Part shown: positions 22,261-33,722 of the stretch, one piece after another | Layout: the number at the start of each line of letters is the position of its first letter | Numbering within the stretch: position 1 is the stretch's first letter | DNA from: Astrocystis sublimbata | Taxonomy: Eukaryota > Ascomycota > Sordariomycetes > Xylariales > Xylariaceae | Reading direction: 5' to 3' | Length of the DNA stretch: 64,000 nt | Assembly (NCBI GenBank): GCA_022453515.1 | Contig: JAJNNY010000002.1 | Coordinates: 1-64,000 of the forward strand | Notes under the pieces: model-generated | What the model saw: the letters and a program-made list of their open reading frames with translations, nothing else | Told to the model about the DNA's origin: nothing | Database searches by the model: none | Made by a program: the position numbers and the translations under genes

Positions 22261-23697
22261 TTAAGCTTTGGTCTCGGCGGTATGGGCAGCGGCCCCAGAG
22301 GCCAGGGTGGACTTCTTGACCAACGTCAAACCTCCGAGGAAGTAGATCAAGGCCTCGGCGCCAAGAATCACAGCGAGCGTCACCAGCGCGCCAATGACGC
22401 CTGCAACGGGGAGCGAGATACCGTTGCCGTTGGGCGCCCTGGTCGCAGATGCGTTGTCGCCAGAGTCGGAGCCACCCATGGCGTTCGCAGCGCAAGAGCC
22501 GGTCGTGACACCGCACACGCGGCACCAGTCGGGCGTGTCGCCGACGGCGAACTTGTTGATCTCGGAGACGAAGGTGGTCCACGGTAGCACCGTCTCCTCC
22601 TGGCCGAACAGAGGGTACGCCTTGGGGTTCACGTCGGCGGCCGAGCCGTTGGAGAACAGGAAGCGCACCGAGATGTCGTCGGCGCTCGGGTAGCTGTCGC
22701 CCCTCAGGCTCGCGTTGGTGACCAGCTCGAAGGCCATGGATGAGGCGTAGTCGACGACGCCGGTGAAGTCGTCGGACACAGTCGGCAGCTGCGCAAGCCC
22801 GAAGAAGGACGAGAAGCTGGCGTAGGCGCCGAACTGGATGTGCAGCGGCTGCTTGCTGCGGCCGGCGATGGTGGCGTTGAGGGACTCGACGATCTGGCCA
22901 GCGAGCGTGGCGCCTGCGATGGCGCGGATCGAATCGGTGCTGTTGTAAGCGAGGTTCCACTCGTGGACGTCGGCGAGCCGCTTGAGCTCGAACAGGGTGT
23001 CGTTGGTCAGAAGATCCGAGGCCGGGATGGTCTGGTTGTGGATGGTGGCGACGTGGATGTAGTCGTAGATGGCGTAGGCGTTCTTGAAGCTGGCGTCGTC
23101 GGCGTCGAAGGTGCTGTTGATGACGGGCAGCAGGTCCTTGTAGAAGTCGGCGCTCTCGGAGAAGGCGGTCTTGTACTCGGCGGAGGAGAGGTAGTTGTTG
23201 GAGGAGACGACGGCGTTGTCGCAGCCGCTGCCGCCCTGGAGCCACGGGTTGTTCTCCGAGTTGGAGCTGGACGAGGCAGTCGACACGGCGTTAACAGGAA
23301 TGTACTGGTAGCCGCCCAGCGGTGCGGTGACCCGGCTGTCGTTACGGAGCTCCTGGGTCGATACGCCGCCGGCCGGGGGGTAGAGGCCCTGCAGAAAAGC
23401 CTGTGCCGAGTTCTGCAGAACATTGTCGACGGGCGCCGTGACCGTCAGCTGTGTCAACGCGGCAACGTCCCGGCTCAGGCCGAGAATGGGCGAAGCCGCG
23501 TCCGAGGCGACGTATGCGCTGCGATAGTAGCTGCCCGAGGTGTGAACCTCGTCGGCGCCCAGCGAAGTCAGGTTCGTGGGCGCGAGGCTCTTCGGCGTGC
23601 GGTCACCGTGCCTCGAGAAGATGTACAGGCCGAGCACAGTCTCGGTCTTGGCCAGCGGCAGAGCTGCCAGCGCCAGCAGAAGGGCCTTCGATGCCAT
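22261..23697 (-). CDS. Histidine-acid-phosphatase-like membrane-anchored protein
   Basis: Intronless frame of 478 residues, starting at the ATG at 23697, which places a signal peptide (MASKALLLALAALPLAKTE) at the N-terminus; an in-frame ATG 24 codons upstream would bury it. Immediately after comes LYIFSRHGDRTPK, the RHGxRxP nucleophile motif of branch-2 histidine phosphatases. Many N-glycosylation sequons follow (NLT, NDS, NST, NQT, NDT, NAT, NAS, NGS). Near residue 430 a hydrophobic helix (LPVAGVIGALVTLAVILGA) anchors the protein, with a short tail beyond. In the usual place of the second catalytic motif (HD, proton donor) the sequence reads IQFGAYASFSSFFGLAQL, with no HD. It may therefore be a divergent or inactive member. 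Very high G/C at third codon positions gives long false frames on both strands. Confidence 0.85.
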   Translation of the reverse strand: MASKALLLALAALPLAKTETVLGLYIFSRHGDRTPKSLAPTNLTSLGADEVHTSGSYYRSAYVASDAASPILGLSRDVAALTQLTVTAPVDNVLQNSAQAFLQGLYPPAGGVSTQELRNDSRVTAPLGGYQYIPVNAVSTASSSSNSENNPWLQGGSGCDNAVVSSNNYLSSAEYKTAFSESADFYKDLLPVINSTFDADDASFKNAYAIYDYIHVATIHNQTIPASDLLTNDTLFELKRLADVHEWNLAYNSTDSIRAIAGATLAGQIVESLNATIAGRSKQPLHIQFGAYASFSSFFGLAQLPTVSDDFTGVVDYASSMAFELVTNASLRGDSYPSADDISVRFLFSNGSAADVNPKAYPLFGQEETVLPWTTFVSEINKFAVGDTPDWCRVCGVTTGSCAANAMGGSDSGDNASATRAPNGNGISLPVAGVIGALVTLAVILGAEALIYFLGGLTLVKKSTLASGAAAHTAETKA

Positions 23698-25463
23698 TGT
23701 GCTGTGATGATCTGTTGATGATAACCAAGGTTTGGAATTCGAGACTGCAACGCCTTGGATGGCAGACACCGCGATGCCGGACGGTTGTCTAGGTATGTAT
23801 GTATGAGACTATGCCCCAAGTCGGGTTGGTTGTGTTTTGCAAGCGAAGCCAGCAGCTTTGATGAGTTGCTTTGAGGCGGAGCCCAACTGCTATCTGATCG
23901 TCACGATGGCCAAGCTGTATGTAGGTATGTATACCTACTACATATATAGTAGTCGCAACGAAGAGACAGGAAGCAAGGACGGAGGCAGGCAAGCTCGGCA
24001 AGTGCTATGAACCTACTTAATAATAATAATAATGATAATAACAATAATCATTCTCTATACTAACTAGTAGTAAATCAATTAACCCCTCAGCAGATTTCAG
24101 CTCAGCTCTGCTCCACCCAACTGCCTTGCAATTGGGGAATTTCAACTTCCTCCTTGGGCAGGCCGTACTTACGAGCACAACATCAAAGCGTACCAGTCGA
24201 GCCAGTCGGGTTTACTTTAAGCCTTGAAAGCTGCTGAATGATGCTGTCGACCCCACATCGTCAGCTTGCTTACTGAGTACCATGTAACGAATCGAGATAA
24301 CCAAGCCGAAACTGGTGCACAGCTAGTTTCGAAATAGATATGGTCGTTCACGTCGTACGCAAATCTCTGCGACGGCTACTCAAATATACACGGCTTTCGG
24401 CGGCGGTATTGACACGGGAACCATCGACAGCGACAGCCGAGGCGCGGCACAGTCCGCCCCGTTTCCTAGGAAGGATCTATCTACCTAAAGAGCGATAGGG
24501 CTTGCATTAGCTTCTATCGTAGTCCATATTTCTTAGTGTATAATTGCAAAATGATAAATGTACGTGACGATGTGCTTGCATATCATGGCGAGTATGTGAT
24601 GAATACTCGTACGGGAAATGTCCAAGACCTTGAATAAATACCACATGACAAGATGTGGGTGAATCTTAGCAATTGGTGCTCCTTGACTGGGCGCCATCGT
24701 GTTCATGTGCCACTTCTGGTAAGTCGGGGAAGGCTACTATTAAGGTTAGAGTCATAGCCTTGCAAACTACTCCGCGGAAATGGTGATCATAGAGAGGTCG
24801 AAGCTGGTTTGCCGTGACCGATTGGTATGACAATGGTATATATGAGCTACCTCATTAGTGCAGCATAAATATGCGTAAGAGAACCAGAAGCTATATCTCC
24901 GAACGCGACCGCGGACTACATGTCTATACATCTCCTAGGTAGTTTGCAAAGATACCGAGCGTTGCGAACCAGCACGTTTGATCTTTGATGGAAAATGTCC
25001 ATACGTGTGCCAATCCCATTCTCCACTTGCAGCAGGCTTTTCTTGGAGGACGTTGGAAGTGCCTGTTGGCAGGTCATCAACCATTCTCTCGATTGCTATA
25101 GACATTATCTATAATGTGCTTGTTCGTCTATGTTATTTCACTATTTCTCTACCCCTTATCTGCCGAGATGTGGTTTAACTTTCATATTTATTCAGATATT
25201 GGTTTATATCCAGTACATGAACAATAGACTGAGAATATCCATCACAAAGAATAATGTTCCAAGATGACATGGATGCTTCGCAATGCACCTGGTCATGGAA
25301 TTGTTGTATACCTAGGTATATACGTAAAATATATTCTTATAAGCATTTTCCTTCTTTTTCTCTTTCTTTTTTTTACAACACATGGGGTACACTTAAATCT
25401 ATGCGACCGTTTCTAACTCCGTGTACGCAAATGCAGCTGACGTCGGACCTTCAAGGTAGGCCA
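23698..25463. other. Intergenic region, no supported gene
   Basis: Upstream of the acid-phosphatase-like gene and downstream of the F-box gene. Contains an AAT-type microsatellite at about 24018-24052 and an exact TACCTAGGTA at 25309-25318. No coding sequence is supported. Confidence 0.5.
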
Positions 25464-27258
25464 CTAAAAATACGCAACCGTGATGCGGCCCTCACTATCC
25501 TCTCCAGCTAGCCATCTCTCGTCCCCCATGATTTTACCCTTGCCCAACAGCTCTGCCCACATGTGATCCTCGAACCGCGCCTCGTTGGCCGCATCTGGCC
25601 CCGCCTGGAGACTGATCCGGGGAAGCACGAACGACGACAGCCTCTCCATGGAGAAGCAAGAGCGCGCCGCCACGCGCACGCCAGTCTGCCTGTCCACCAC
25701 CTCGCTGACCGTCAAATAGGGGAATTCCTCGTGCCGCCAGCACGGAGCGTGTCCGGGCCACAAAGACCCGTCTTGTGCACTCGTACAACGGCCACTGTTG
25801 CTGGACCGTGCTAAAGACCCTACTCGCGGGCAGAAACTGAGATCGACACCGTTGTCGGCGCAGCATTCGTCGAACCAAGCAGGGCCAATTCCGCCAAAAG
25901 GAATCCCCGTGGACCAAACGTGGTGACTGCGTGGCTGCATATGCCGGGAATCATCGGTGACAAGCCAGGGGTGGTCTTCTTCATGTATGTATACGTTGTC
26001 TTCGTCGAGGAAAACCCCCCACATAGTAGGGAACATTCCTTGAGCGACTCCCATGTGGTGCACTGGAGCATACGAAATCAGTTACTACCGGCTCAAGCAA
26101 GGACCAGTTAGTACAGGCATGTAGTGTGAATAACAAATGAAAATGTCTATACAGCCCTCTGATCAGCGATCTGCTAAATCTCGTAATAAGTACCGTACAA
26201 CCTATATTTCAACAATCATAAACTACTTCTAATAGATAAGTTCTAAGTAATCAGGTAATCATTAAGTATCTAGTGAACAGCATAATTATATTTCATTCTG
26301 TGAAGAATCAATGTAGACAGTACTCTTTCGAAGCGCACTTGCATTTGTCTTTTGTGTTACAGGCCAGAATGGGAATGCAGATGTTTGGATACTCACATTG
26401 CAACCGAGAGAGCCGGCAGATCGGTCTCGTCCGCGTGTTCGATAGGGTGTCTCCGATTTCCCATATTTGAAGGCCCTCTTCTGGTGGTCGGCTAAGACAA
26501 CACCAGTGATACAGCGCATAATGTGTGGAAGTGTGTGCTGAGAAGGTGCGGACGTCCTTCGACCGTGGGGGGACTGGAAGGGGCAAGCTCCACTCAGATC
26601 GAAGCCGGATCTCTGGCGAGCATTTTATTCTGCTGACCGTGGTTGGCCGCCGCAGATCGAACGCAGTGGCATAGTGCTGGCGCTCCCCGTGGATGTTCGG
26701 TTTGAACCACTCAACCAACAGGGTGCCTTGTGTGAGTCGAAGACAACTAACTGTCTTCTGGGTTCCATCAAAAGGAACCGAGAGGCGCCTGCCCGTTTCT
26801 AGGTCGTGGACAGCATACCCCTGAGCTCTCTCACGGTAAATCAGAAGGCCATCGTCCATGCACCAGGTCAAGTCTCGATACCGGAATATCGCCTGATAGT
26901 TTCCCAAGCTTTGAAAGCGAATCCAAGGCTCATTTGCTTCAAAGGTTGTTTCCAAAGGTGTCTGTCGAGCAATATCGATCTTCTGTAACCGTCGGGGTCT
27001 GGCTGACCGCAGGCGGAAGTAGCGGCGAGCAACCTCGGCGAAAATCTGAACCCATTGGCAGTCTGACGACCCGCCTGCGTTTCTCATCTCCCTTACGCGA
27101 GGAAAGTGCTGCTTCATGATGAATTCGCACACGACATCGCTTCGAAAAGTTGAATTCCAAGAATTACATACACGCCAACAACGGGTGCAATCTGTAGGAG
27201 ACAGGTAGTGAACAATGAGGATGAAGATGTCATGAGGCAAATCCACAAGATTAGGCAT
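25464..27258 (-). CDS. F-box domain protein
   Basis: Two exons, 27258-26397 and 26062-25464, phase 1, give 486 residues. The F-box occupies about residues 4-45 (LVDLPHDIFILIVHYLSPTDCTRC...VCNSWNSTF), which binds Skp1 in SCF ubiquitin ligases. The remainder is beta-rich text with repeated W and G residues (NEPWIRFQSLGN, TWCMDDGLLIY), probably a propeller-like recognition domain as in many fungal F-box proteins; then a region with HEEDHPWL, HHVWSTGIPFGGIGP and GDERWLAGEDSEGRITV at the very end. The 334-nt intron is AT-rich and long for this window. It is supported by GTGAGT donor, CTCCAG acceptor, phase match, and because the 199-codon downstream frame has no ATG-started N-terminal domain of its own. 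The target is unknown. Confidence 0.82.
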
Positions 27259-28233
27259 TCTGTCTGTTCTCGCAATTGCCAGCGTATAAGGTCAAGACTG
27301 CCTTTTAATAAACAGTCAAGACAATTCATCTGATAGGGAATGATTTTAGAAAGTGGTTTAATTCAAAGGGCACTCACTCACTTCCAGTTTCGGTTTTCGC
27401 ACTACGGCCTGGTTCTGTCCTGAGCATGATGCAGAAGACTTGGCGGAAGCAATACATGTAGGTCAGGTAGATACTGTATACCTTGTACTTGGCCTACTTG
27501 GCGTGCTTGGGTACTTTACCTACTTACGTAAGGCTATTACAGTTGAGCCCAGGTCAGTCGCAACCGTACCACCCGGCCGGTAGCCAATGATCGAAATGCA
27601 ACCTTGGGTGCTTCTGAGGGTGCGTGTAATTAAATTAGGTATATTGGCATCGGCTATCTGAGTTGGGCCCGATGGCCGCGGACCTTTGGAATATGTTCGA
27701 TAGGCACCGCTCTGTCCAGCTTTCCTTACAGCATGCCAGGCATGGATGGATGAATATATTCAGACCACCTAGCAGCGTGATTGTTGATTGGACTAGCGTT
27801 AGAAAGAGCAATCTCTTGAGCAACAGATAGCCGACGGGGTGCAACCTTGTGTCGTATGATTAGGTACCTAGGTATAGATTAAATTAACAGACTTGACAGA
27901 TCTGGCGAATAACCCAGCGTGCCAGCATCCAGTTTGATCGTCTAATGAGCTATCTACTCTCGTTTTTACACACGTTTACTCGTACTTACGACGAAGAAAG
28001 TGGCGAATCCTCTAATTCTTTGCAGCTCCTTCGCCTCTTCATCATGTGATTGAGAACTCGTAGTTGTCAAATCTTGCTCACTCCACCTCATTTACGTACA
28101 ATTTCCAAGAGGCTAATTAGGTAGGTGATGCATTAGAAGTAGGTATTATACATGCCTTCAATTGCGACGACAGTGCACTTCCGAAGGCTCGATGTATTCC
28201 GGTCGCCTCATTATGCTGCACTGCAATGATCGA
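27259..28233. other. Intergenic region, no supported gene
   Basis: Upstream of the F-box gene, downstream of the dehydrogenase gene. Exact TACCTAGGTA at 27865-27874 and ACCT-rich text near 27490-27530. No gene is seen. Confidence 0.5.
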
Positions 28234-30041
28234 CTAGCTGTGTGTCGGCATAGCCACATCGGCCTTTTGCGAGATGGCGTCTGCACTCGACCACATGGAC
28301 GTTACTGTCTTGAGCTGTGTATAGAAGCTGATGCCGGGCCGACCGTAGAAGGTGCTGGCACCACCACCGGCGACACTCTTCTTGTTGCCTGTGAACGAGA
28401 ACATGGGCAGCGGCACCGGGATAGGCACATTCACACCCACCTGTCCGGCTTCGATGTTTTTCCTAAACCTTTCTGCCGTGGGCCCTGACCTTGTGAAGAT
28501 GGCCGTACCGTTGCCGTACTCGTTCTTGTTGATCAACTCAATGGCCTCGTCAAGCGTGTCAACATTGAGGCAGACCAACACTGGCCCGAAAATCTCCTCC
28601 GTATAGCATTTCATGTCTGGCGTCACGTTGCTGATAATGGTTGGCCCAACCCAGTTGCCGTTGGGGTATTTTTCGGGCTTGAAGCCGCGACCGTCCAACA
28701 AAATGGTGGCGCCCTCCTTCTCGGCGCTTGCGATCAACGACTCAACCCTCTCCTTGCTCTGAGGGGAGATAACCGGCCCAAGATCCGCCCCTTCTTCAAA
28801 GCCTCCGTTGACCTGGAGCTTCTTGGCGCTCTCCGCCACATCGGATAGCCACTCCTTTGTCTCGCCAACCATGACCAGGGTGCTCAAGGCCATGCATCGC
28901 TGACCGGCAGCACCAAACGCAGCACCAACAACTGCATTGATGAATTGGTTCTTGTTGCAGTCGGGGAGAACGGCAGCATGGTTTTTGGCACCCAGGTTGG
29001 CCTGCACTCGCTTTCCATTGGCAGAACCTCTGGTGAAGATGTACTCGCCAGCCTTGTTACCACCGACAAAGCTGATGGCCTTGATGTCCGGGGCATCTAG
29101 GAGGAAGTTCACGGTGTCGTGGGCGCCATGGACGACATTGACGACGCCATCGGGGAAGCCAGCCTTTTTAGCCAGCTCAACGAGGATCATGGCAGCGCCA
29201 GGATCCCGCTCAGAAGGCTTCAGGATGAGGGTGTTACCGGTCACTGTGGCAATCGGAATACACCAAAGGGGAATCATGGCGGGGAAGTCTGTGCTACTGT
29301 TAGCGACTCTACTCTGGGAGGTGGTCGACGGGGGCAGCTTGGCGTACTGAAGGGGCAGATGGCCGCAACAACGCCCAGCGGCTCCTTATACGTCCTTGTC
29401 TCCATATCCTTGGCCACCTCGAGCACCTCACCCTTCATGAACTCGGGCGCACCACACGCCGCTTCCGCTACCTGGAGACCTCGCAAGACATCACCCCTGG
29501 CATCGGCAAATGTCTTGCCCTGCTCCAATGTGATGCTCGCCGCTAGGCGATCCCAGTTCTCGCGTATCAGGCCGACGAACTTGAACATGATCTGCTGGCG
29601 GGCCAGAATGCTGGTATTGCGCCAAGCGGGGAAGGCCTTCTTGGCGCTCGCGACGGCAGCTTCCAGCTCGGCATTGGTCATCTGGGGGACACGGGTCACG
29701 AGATTGTTGGTGGCAGGGTCGTGCAGGTCGATGAACTTGTCGGCCGAACTGGGCACGAACTGGTTGTCTATGAAGTACGGCGTGTCCTCGGGCTTCGAGA
29801 TCTGCTCGTGGGTGGTGGGATAGTTGGTGGCGGTGGACGCCAGAGCACTCATGGAGCGCATGTTCTGCGCCGTGGAAGCCATTCTCGGCGCAGCGGATAG
29901 GGAGGACGTTCGTAGAGGGTGGTATGAGGAGCGTATCGACGAAGAGGAGGACGGGGACGGGGATGAGGAGGAAGAGCAGAAGCGAGTCGTGATACGACTG
30001 GCGCTGGCGGCGACTTGACGTGTTCTTGTAAGATGATGCAT
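28234..30041 (-). CDS. ALDH6A1: Methylmalonate-semialdehyde dehydrogenase (acylating), mitochondrial
   Basis: Two exons, 30041-29348 and 29288-28234, with a 59-nt phase-1 intron that rebuilds CPFNFPAMIPL, encode 582 residues. The enzyme (ALDH6 family) converts methylmalonate semialdehyde to propionyl-CoA, or malonate semialdehyde to acetyl-CoA, using NAD+ and CoA, in valine and beta-alanine breakdown in the mitochondrial matrix. Seen: an Arg/Ser-rich, acid-poor N-terminal 75 residues typical of a mitochondrial presequence; the ALDH fold with [12 protein letters not shown]; the ALDH6 hallmark [12 protein letters not shown], where other ALDHs carry the general-base Glu; and the catalytic-Cys segment [32 protein letters not shown] near the end is also conserved. 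The presequence start is at the first ATG (MHHLTRTRQ); a later ATG (MASTAQN) would shorten it by about 54 residues. Confidence 0.95.
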
Positions 30042-31229
30042 GGTTGCGGCCCAAGCACTAGCAATCTTGTCAGCCAACCACAGCAGGTGCTATGACTTCG
30101 AACGATACCGTATCGCAGTGAGAGCCGGACAGCAAGAACCTTGGAAGTGGGCGCGCGCGAGGTAGGTAGGTAGGTAGTCTTTATCCGAACCGGTTGGCCT
30201 GGTTGGCCGGGTCGGCCGCCGCTGTCGGTCTCAGGGATACCTGCGAACCCTTGCGCTAGAGCCTAGAGGCAGCACCAGGCGAGACCAGGCATATAGGTAG
30301 GCTCGCCAGGGTCCTGCGCCCGGGGCCATGGAACCTTGGAGGGGCACGGGGGAAACACCAATTACCATTAGGAATGTACTTACCTAGTAAGTACCTATCA
30401 CAACACGATAACACTACCACACCTTTCTTGTCCTGGGTTCAGAATCATAACCAAGAGGTAGGTTGCTACATACATCAGTCACGTAAGTCTCTAGTCCATA
30501 TATACCTGCTTTTATATAGGTATATCCAAGCTTGCCATATAAAACCGAGCGAAACCGAGGTTTTGACCAAGTACCTCCGTTGGGGGATGCGGGGTTGCGT
30601 AGTGTGGGGTAACGAGAGTATACAACCTGATGGATAGTACTAAGCTGTCGCCGACGCTACCCCAGCTTGGTAGCCGCAACAAGCCGAGCCACGGCCGCGT
30701 TTGCTTATTATGTAACTCTTTTTATTTGGAGAGTTGGTTACATAAAATTGTCCGAATTTAACGAGTAGCGCTCGTGAGCCTAAGTTGCCAGGAGCCCACC
30801 TTACAGGCGCTTATGCCATCGAGACTGTGCAACGTGTCCGTCGCTGCGGATAGTAATACGTACTTTGAATTGGCTATATGTAAGAATTGGATAAGAGGTC
30901 GGTGAACTGGTTGACCTAGGTATTGGTGATCCATAGCACTGCTGAAGATGGAGTGACAAGAGGACATTTCGATGCCCATAGCGCTCCGATCCTTCCCAGG
31001 ACGCGGCACTTTACTCTGGCCTCGTGCGCTCTGCATGGTTGACAAACACGCACAATCATCGCGGAAAACATGGTCGGCCCACTTGCTATCTTGCCGTGGG
31101 CGTACGTAGTCTTTGAGCCGTGGTGTTAACCCCTTCACAACCACTACCAGGTTGGCATCAAGACCGGGCGTCGAGACATGTGATGAAGAGTGCCCTGCAA
31201 GCTGCAGCCAAGAAAACAACCCGATTCGC
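30042..31229. other. Intergenic region, no supported gene
   Basis: Upstream of the dehydrogenase gene, downstream of VMA13. Tandem AGGT units at about 30161-30178 and GC-rich text around 30190-30330. No gene is seen. Confidence 0.5.
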
Positions 31230-32720
31230 TCAGTTGGACTCGAAACTGTATTTCAACCAGCCACCAAGTGCACGTAAACTTTCCCATCGCACGTTCTCGT
31301 CCGAGTCTTGCATGAGCTCCATGATGCGAGTCTTGAGTCCCAGCTTTTCCAACTGGTGCCTCTTCTCGGGGACCTCCTTGACCAGGCACCCAACATCATT
31401 ACAGGCTATGGCCAACACAGCCTTGTCGTTCTCCCATGGCTTTGCCATGATCTCGGCTATCTTCCTCGGTATCTCTCCATTCTCAAATTCGAGAATCTTG
31501 CGTGCATTCTCAGTCCAGAAGACTTGGTGGCGATGAGGTGGTGACCACCGTAGGTGTCCGGACTGGACCTCGGCTACGTACTCATCGAACGTCGTCTTTG
31601 TTTTTTGGTATTCCTCCAGCATTTCCTTGAGCCTGCCAAGGTCCTCCTGCAGATCTGGGTCGGTGAGGTGGCGTCCACTAACATTCTGAAGCAGGCCTGG
31701 TAGTCTCGCCAGGACTGCTGTCGGCAATAGTGTGGAAGGATTCGCTTCGAGGAGGTTGTGTAGCGTCGACAGAAGCAGCCGCGTGGTCTTCTCTTTGGGC
31801 GAAAGCCGTAGTAATTGGGTGTAGAGGAGGATAATGTCATATTCGCTGTTTACGGGTTAGAAGATCAATCAATTTAGGCCTCGAGGTTGGAGGCATACTC
31901 ACTCGTTCAGGTCATCGCCAATATCCTCTGCTTCAAAACTCAACTGCCATAGAACCAATAGGACGTGATAAAGAAGCTGAAGGCCGATCCCTCCACTCAG
32001 GCCTTCGATCCCACCGGTCCGCGAAGAGGTATTTGCACTCCATAGGCTGGCAGAAGATTCGGCACCGACCCCGGCAGCCTTGCGCAGGATATCGATCAGG
32101 GGGGCGACGGTCTCGCTTCGCTGCTTCCAGAACAGTTGCCTGTTTGTCTGACTGTATAACAAGGATGAATAATCCATGACAGCAATATCCTGGAGGCCAG
32201 CATCGTTCGCATTACTGGCGAGGCCGCATAAGTAGCTGAGTATCAACGGCAGGGCGTTCTCTGTGGCGGGAGAGGCAGCGTGCGCGTTTGCCATCAGCGT
32301 CGCCAGTACGGTCGAGGTCAGAAGAGGGATAGGGTCTTCGAGATTGGTGGAATGGGCGAGCAGCGGTATCAAATGTCGATAAGGGTCGGAATCTCGGTAG
32401 AGCGCTTTCGCAAGGGCCGGAACACCTTGCAGGAGGTCGCCCAGCAGGACGAGGATATACTGCACGACATCAGAGCGACGGGAGGCAGACTCGAGGACGC
32501 CGGGGTTGCCTGGTTCTCCGACGAAGAGTATCCGGTAGCCATCAAGGTCGCTCTCGACGACCTGCTTTCTCTGCTCCTTCCGGACTTTGTCTACGGCTCT
32601 GATCTTGGCCAGCTGGGCCTCCGTAATGGTGCCAGCCCTTGCTGCCCCATCCCAGGGAATGGGCCGTTGGCGGATGTTGTTCTGCAACGAGCCGAGATAG
32701 GGGGCCGGGTCGAGGGACAT
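31230..32720 (-). CDS. VMA13: V-type proton ATPase subunit H
   Basis: Two exons, 32720-31903 and 31845-31230, with a 57-nt phase-2 intron (branch-like TCTAAC), give 477 residues, against 478 in yeast Vma13. Subunit H belongs to the cytosolic V1 sector and couples ATP hydrolysis to proton flow while silencing free V1. The N-terminal two-thirds is all-helical HEAT/ARM-type text (for example LGDLLQGVPALAKALYRD). The C-terminal domain carries the strongest signature: WTENARKILEFENGEI, AIACNDVGCLVKEVPEKR and DENVRWESLRALGGWLKY, which continues to the end. The start MSLDPAPYLGSLQNNIRQR fits fungal orthologues; an in-frame upstream ATG adds 21 residues that do not. V-ATPase subunit e is encoded about 8 kb away (40781-41422). 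Confidence 0.95.
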
Positions 32721-33722
32721 GATGCACCACGTCGGCGGGAGATGGAGGACACGGCAATGATAAGGAGGCAAGCAATGCGACACCGAGGTCGACGATGATC
32801 AGAGCTAACTATGCTTGAGTGGGAGGGCTGTCTCCAGTTACGATGGCGGATGCGATGCGAGAAGAGTGTCTATTGGATGGATAGTTGGGCGACAACATGA
32901 GGCAAGCTGTGCAGATGCTCCAATCAGGTGGACGAGATGGAGAGGCTTCCACTGGAGTTCGGAGGGATAGTTCGGGGCTGGGAGGTCTCGGGTGCGTAGC
33001 TCTAGCCAGCAGCTTCCCAGTGTCCCACCCACTCGAGCCATACGATGACATAGTCCGCATCATCCCTGTTTGGGTTAGTGCCCACTGCCCAGCTGCTCGA
33101 GTACTCAAGTCGCACCACCTGCATGGGTTAAGGTATCAGGATATCAGAATAGGTATCCTTAATCGATAGAACATTGTAAAAGAGATTTGCGCTTTAAATC
33201 GCATGCGAATATAGCTGCCATTTTCGCACGCATTTGTTTTTATGGGCATGCTGCGTTCTTCATCAATCCCTCTTGTCGGCGCCAGTGTGCTGAGCCCGAA
33301 TCCCCCTAACATGAAGATTGGATAGCTAGGTACTACCTCGTTCCAACCTTAAGTGTTATTTGACTTGATAGAGACATGGAAAGCGTTGATATTTTGTTGA
33401 ATACATCGTGTATGGTAGTAAATACCTACCTTGGTAGTCTAGGTCGACATGGCGCTTGATGTGATTTGCACTATGCCTGGTATCTTGGCTGCAGTACAAA
33501 GTGAAGCATGCCATATCATCATGAAGCTTTACACATACCTTAGGCACCTCCTTGACCTACCTGCTTAGTAGCATTCCCAGGCCCACAGAGATAGCAGCAC
33601 TACCTACATCCACAACCAACATCTCTGGACCAAAATCTATGCTTCCTCTCGAACGTTTCCCTTGCTGAATTCTGGACAGGTTTCATATGCATTTCATTCC
33701 GAGCCGGAATGACGTTTGAGTA
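32721..33722. other. Divergent intergenic region between VMA13 and the Rieske gene
   Basis: Shared upstream region of two divergent genes. A few ACCT/AGGT stretches are seen near 33430-33560. No gene or RNA gene is recognised. Confidence 0.5.

Noticed and set aside
22139..23718. Several long Arg-rich or Gly/Val-rich open frames overlapping the acid-phosphatase-like gene on both strands
   Set aside because: They arise from extreme G/C at third codon positions in the real gene; they lack domains and the real frame carries a signal peptide, RHGDRTP motif and membrane helix.
30758..31219. A 153-residue minus-strand frame downstream of VMA13
   Set aside because: Falls in the expected 3' UTR, has no similarity that I recognise and no ATG in good context.
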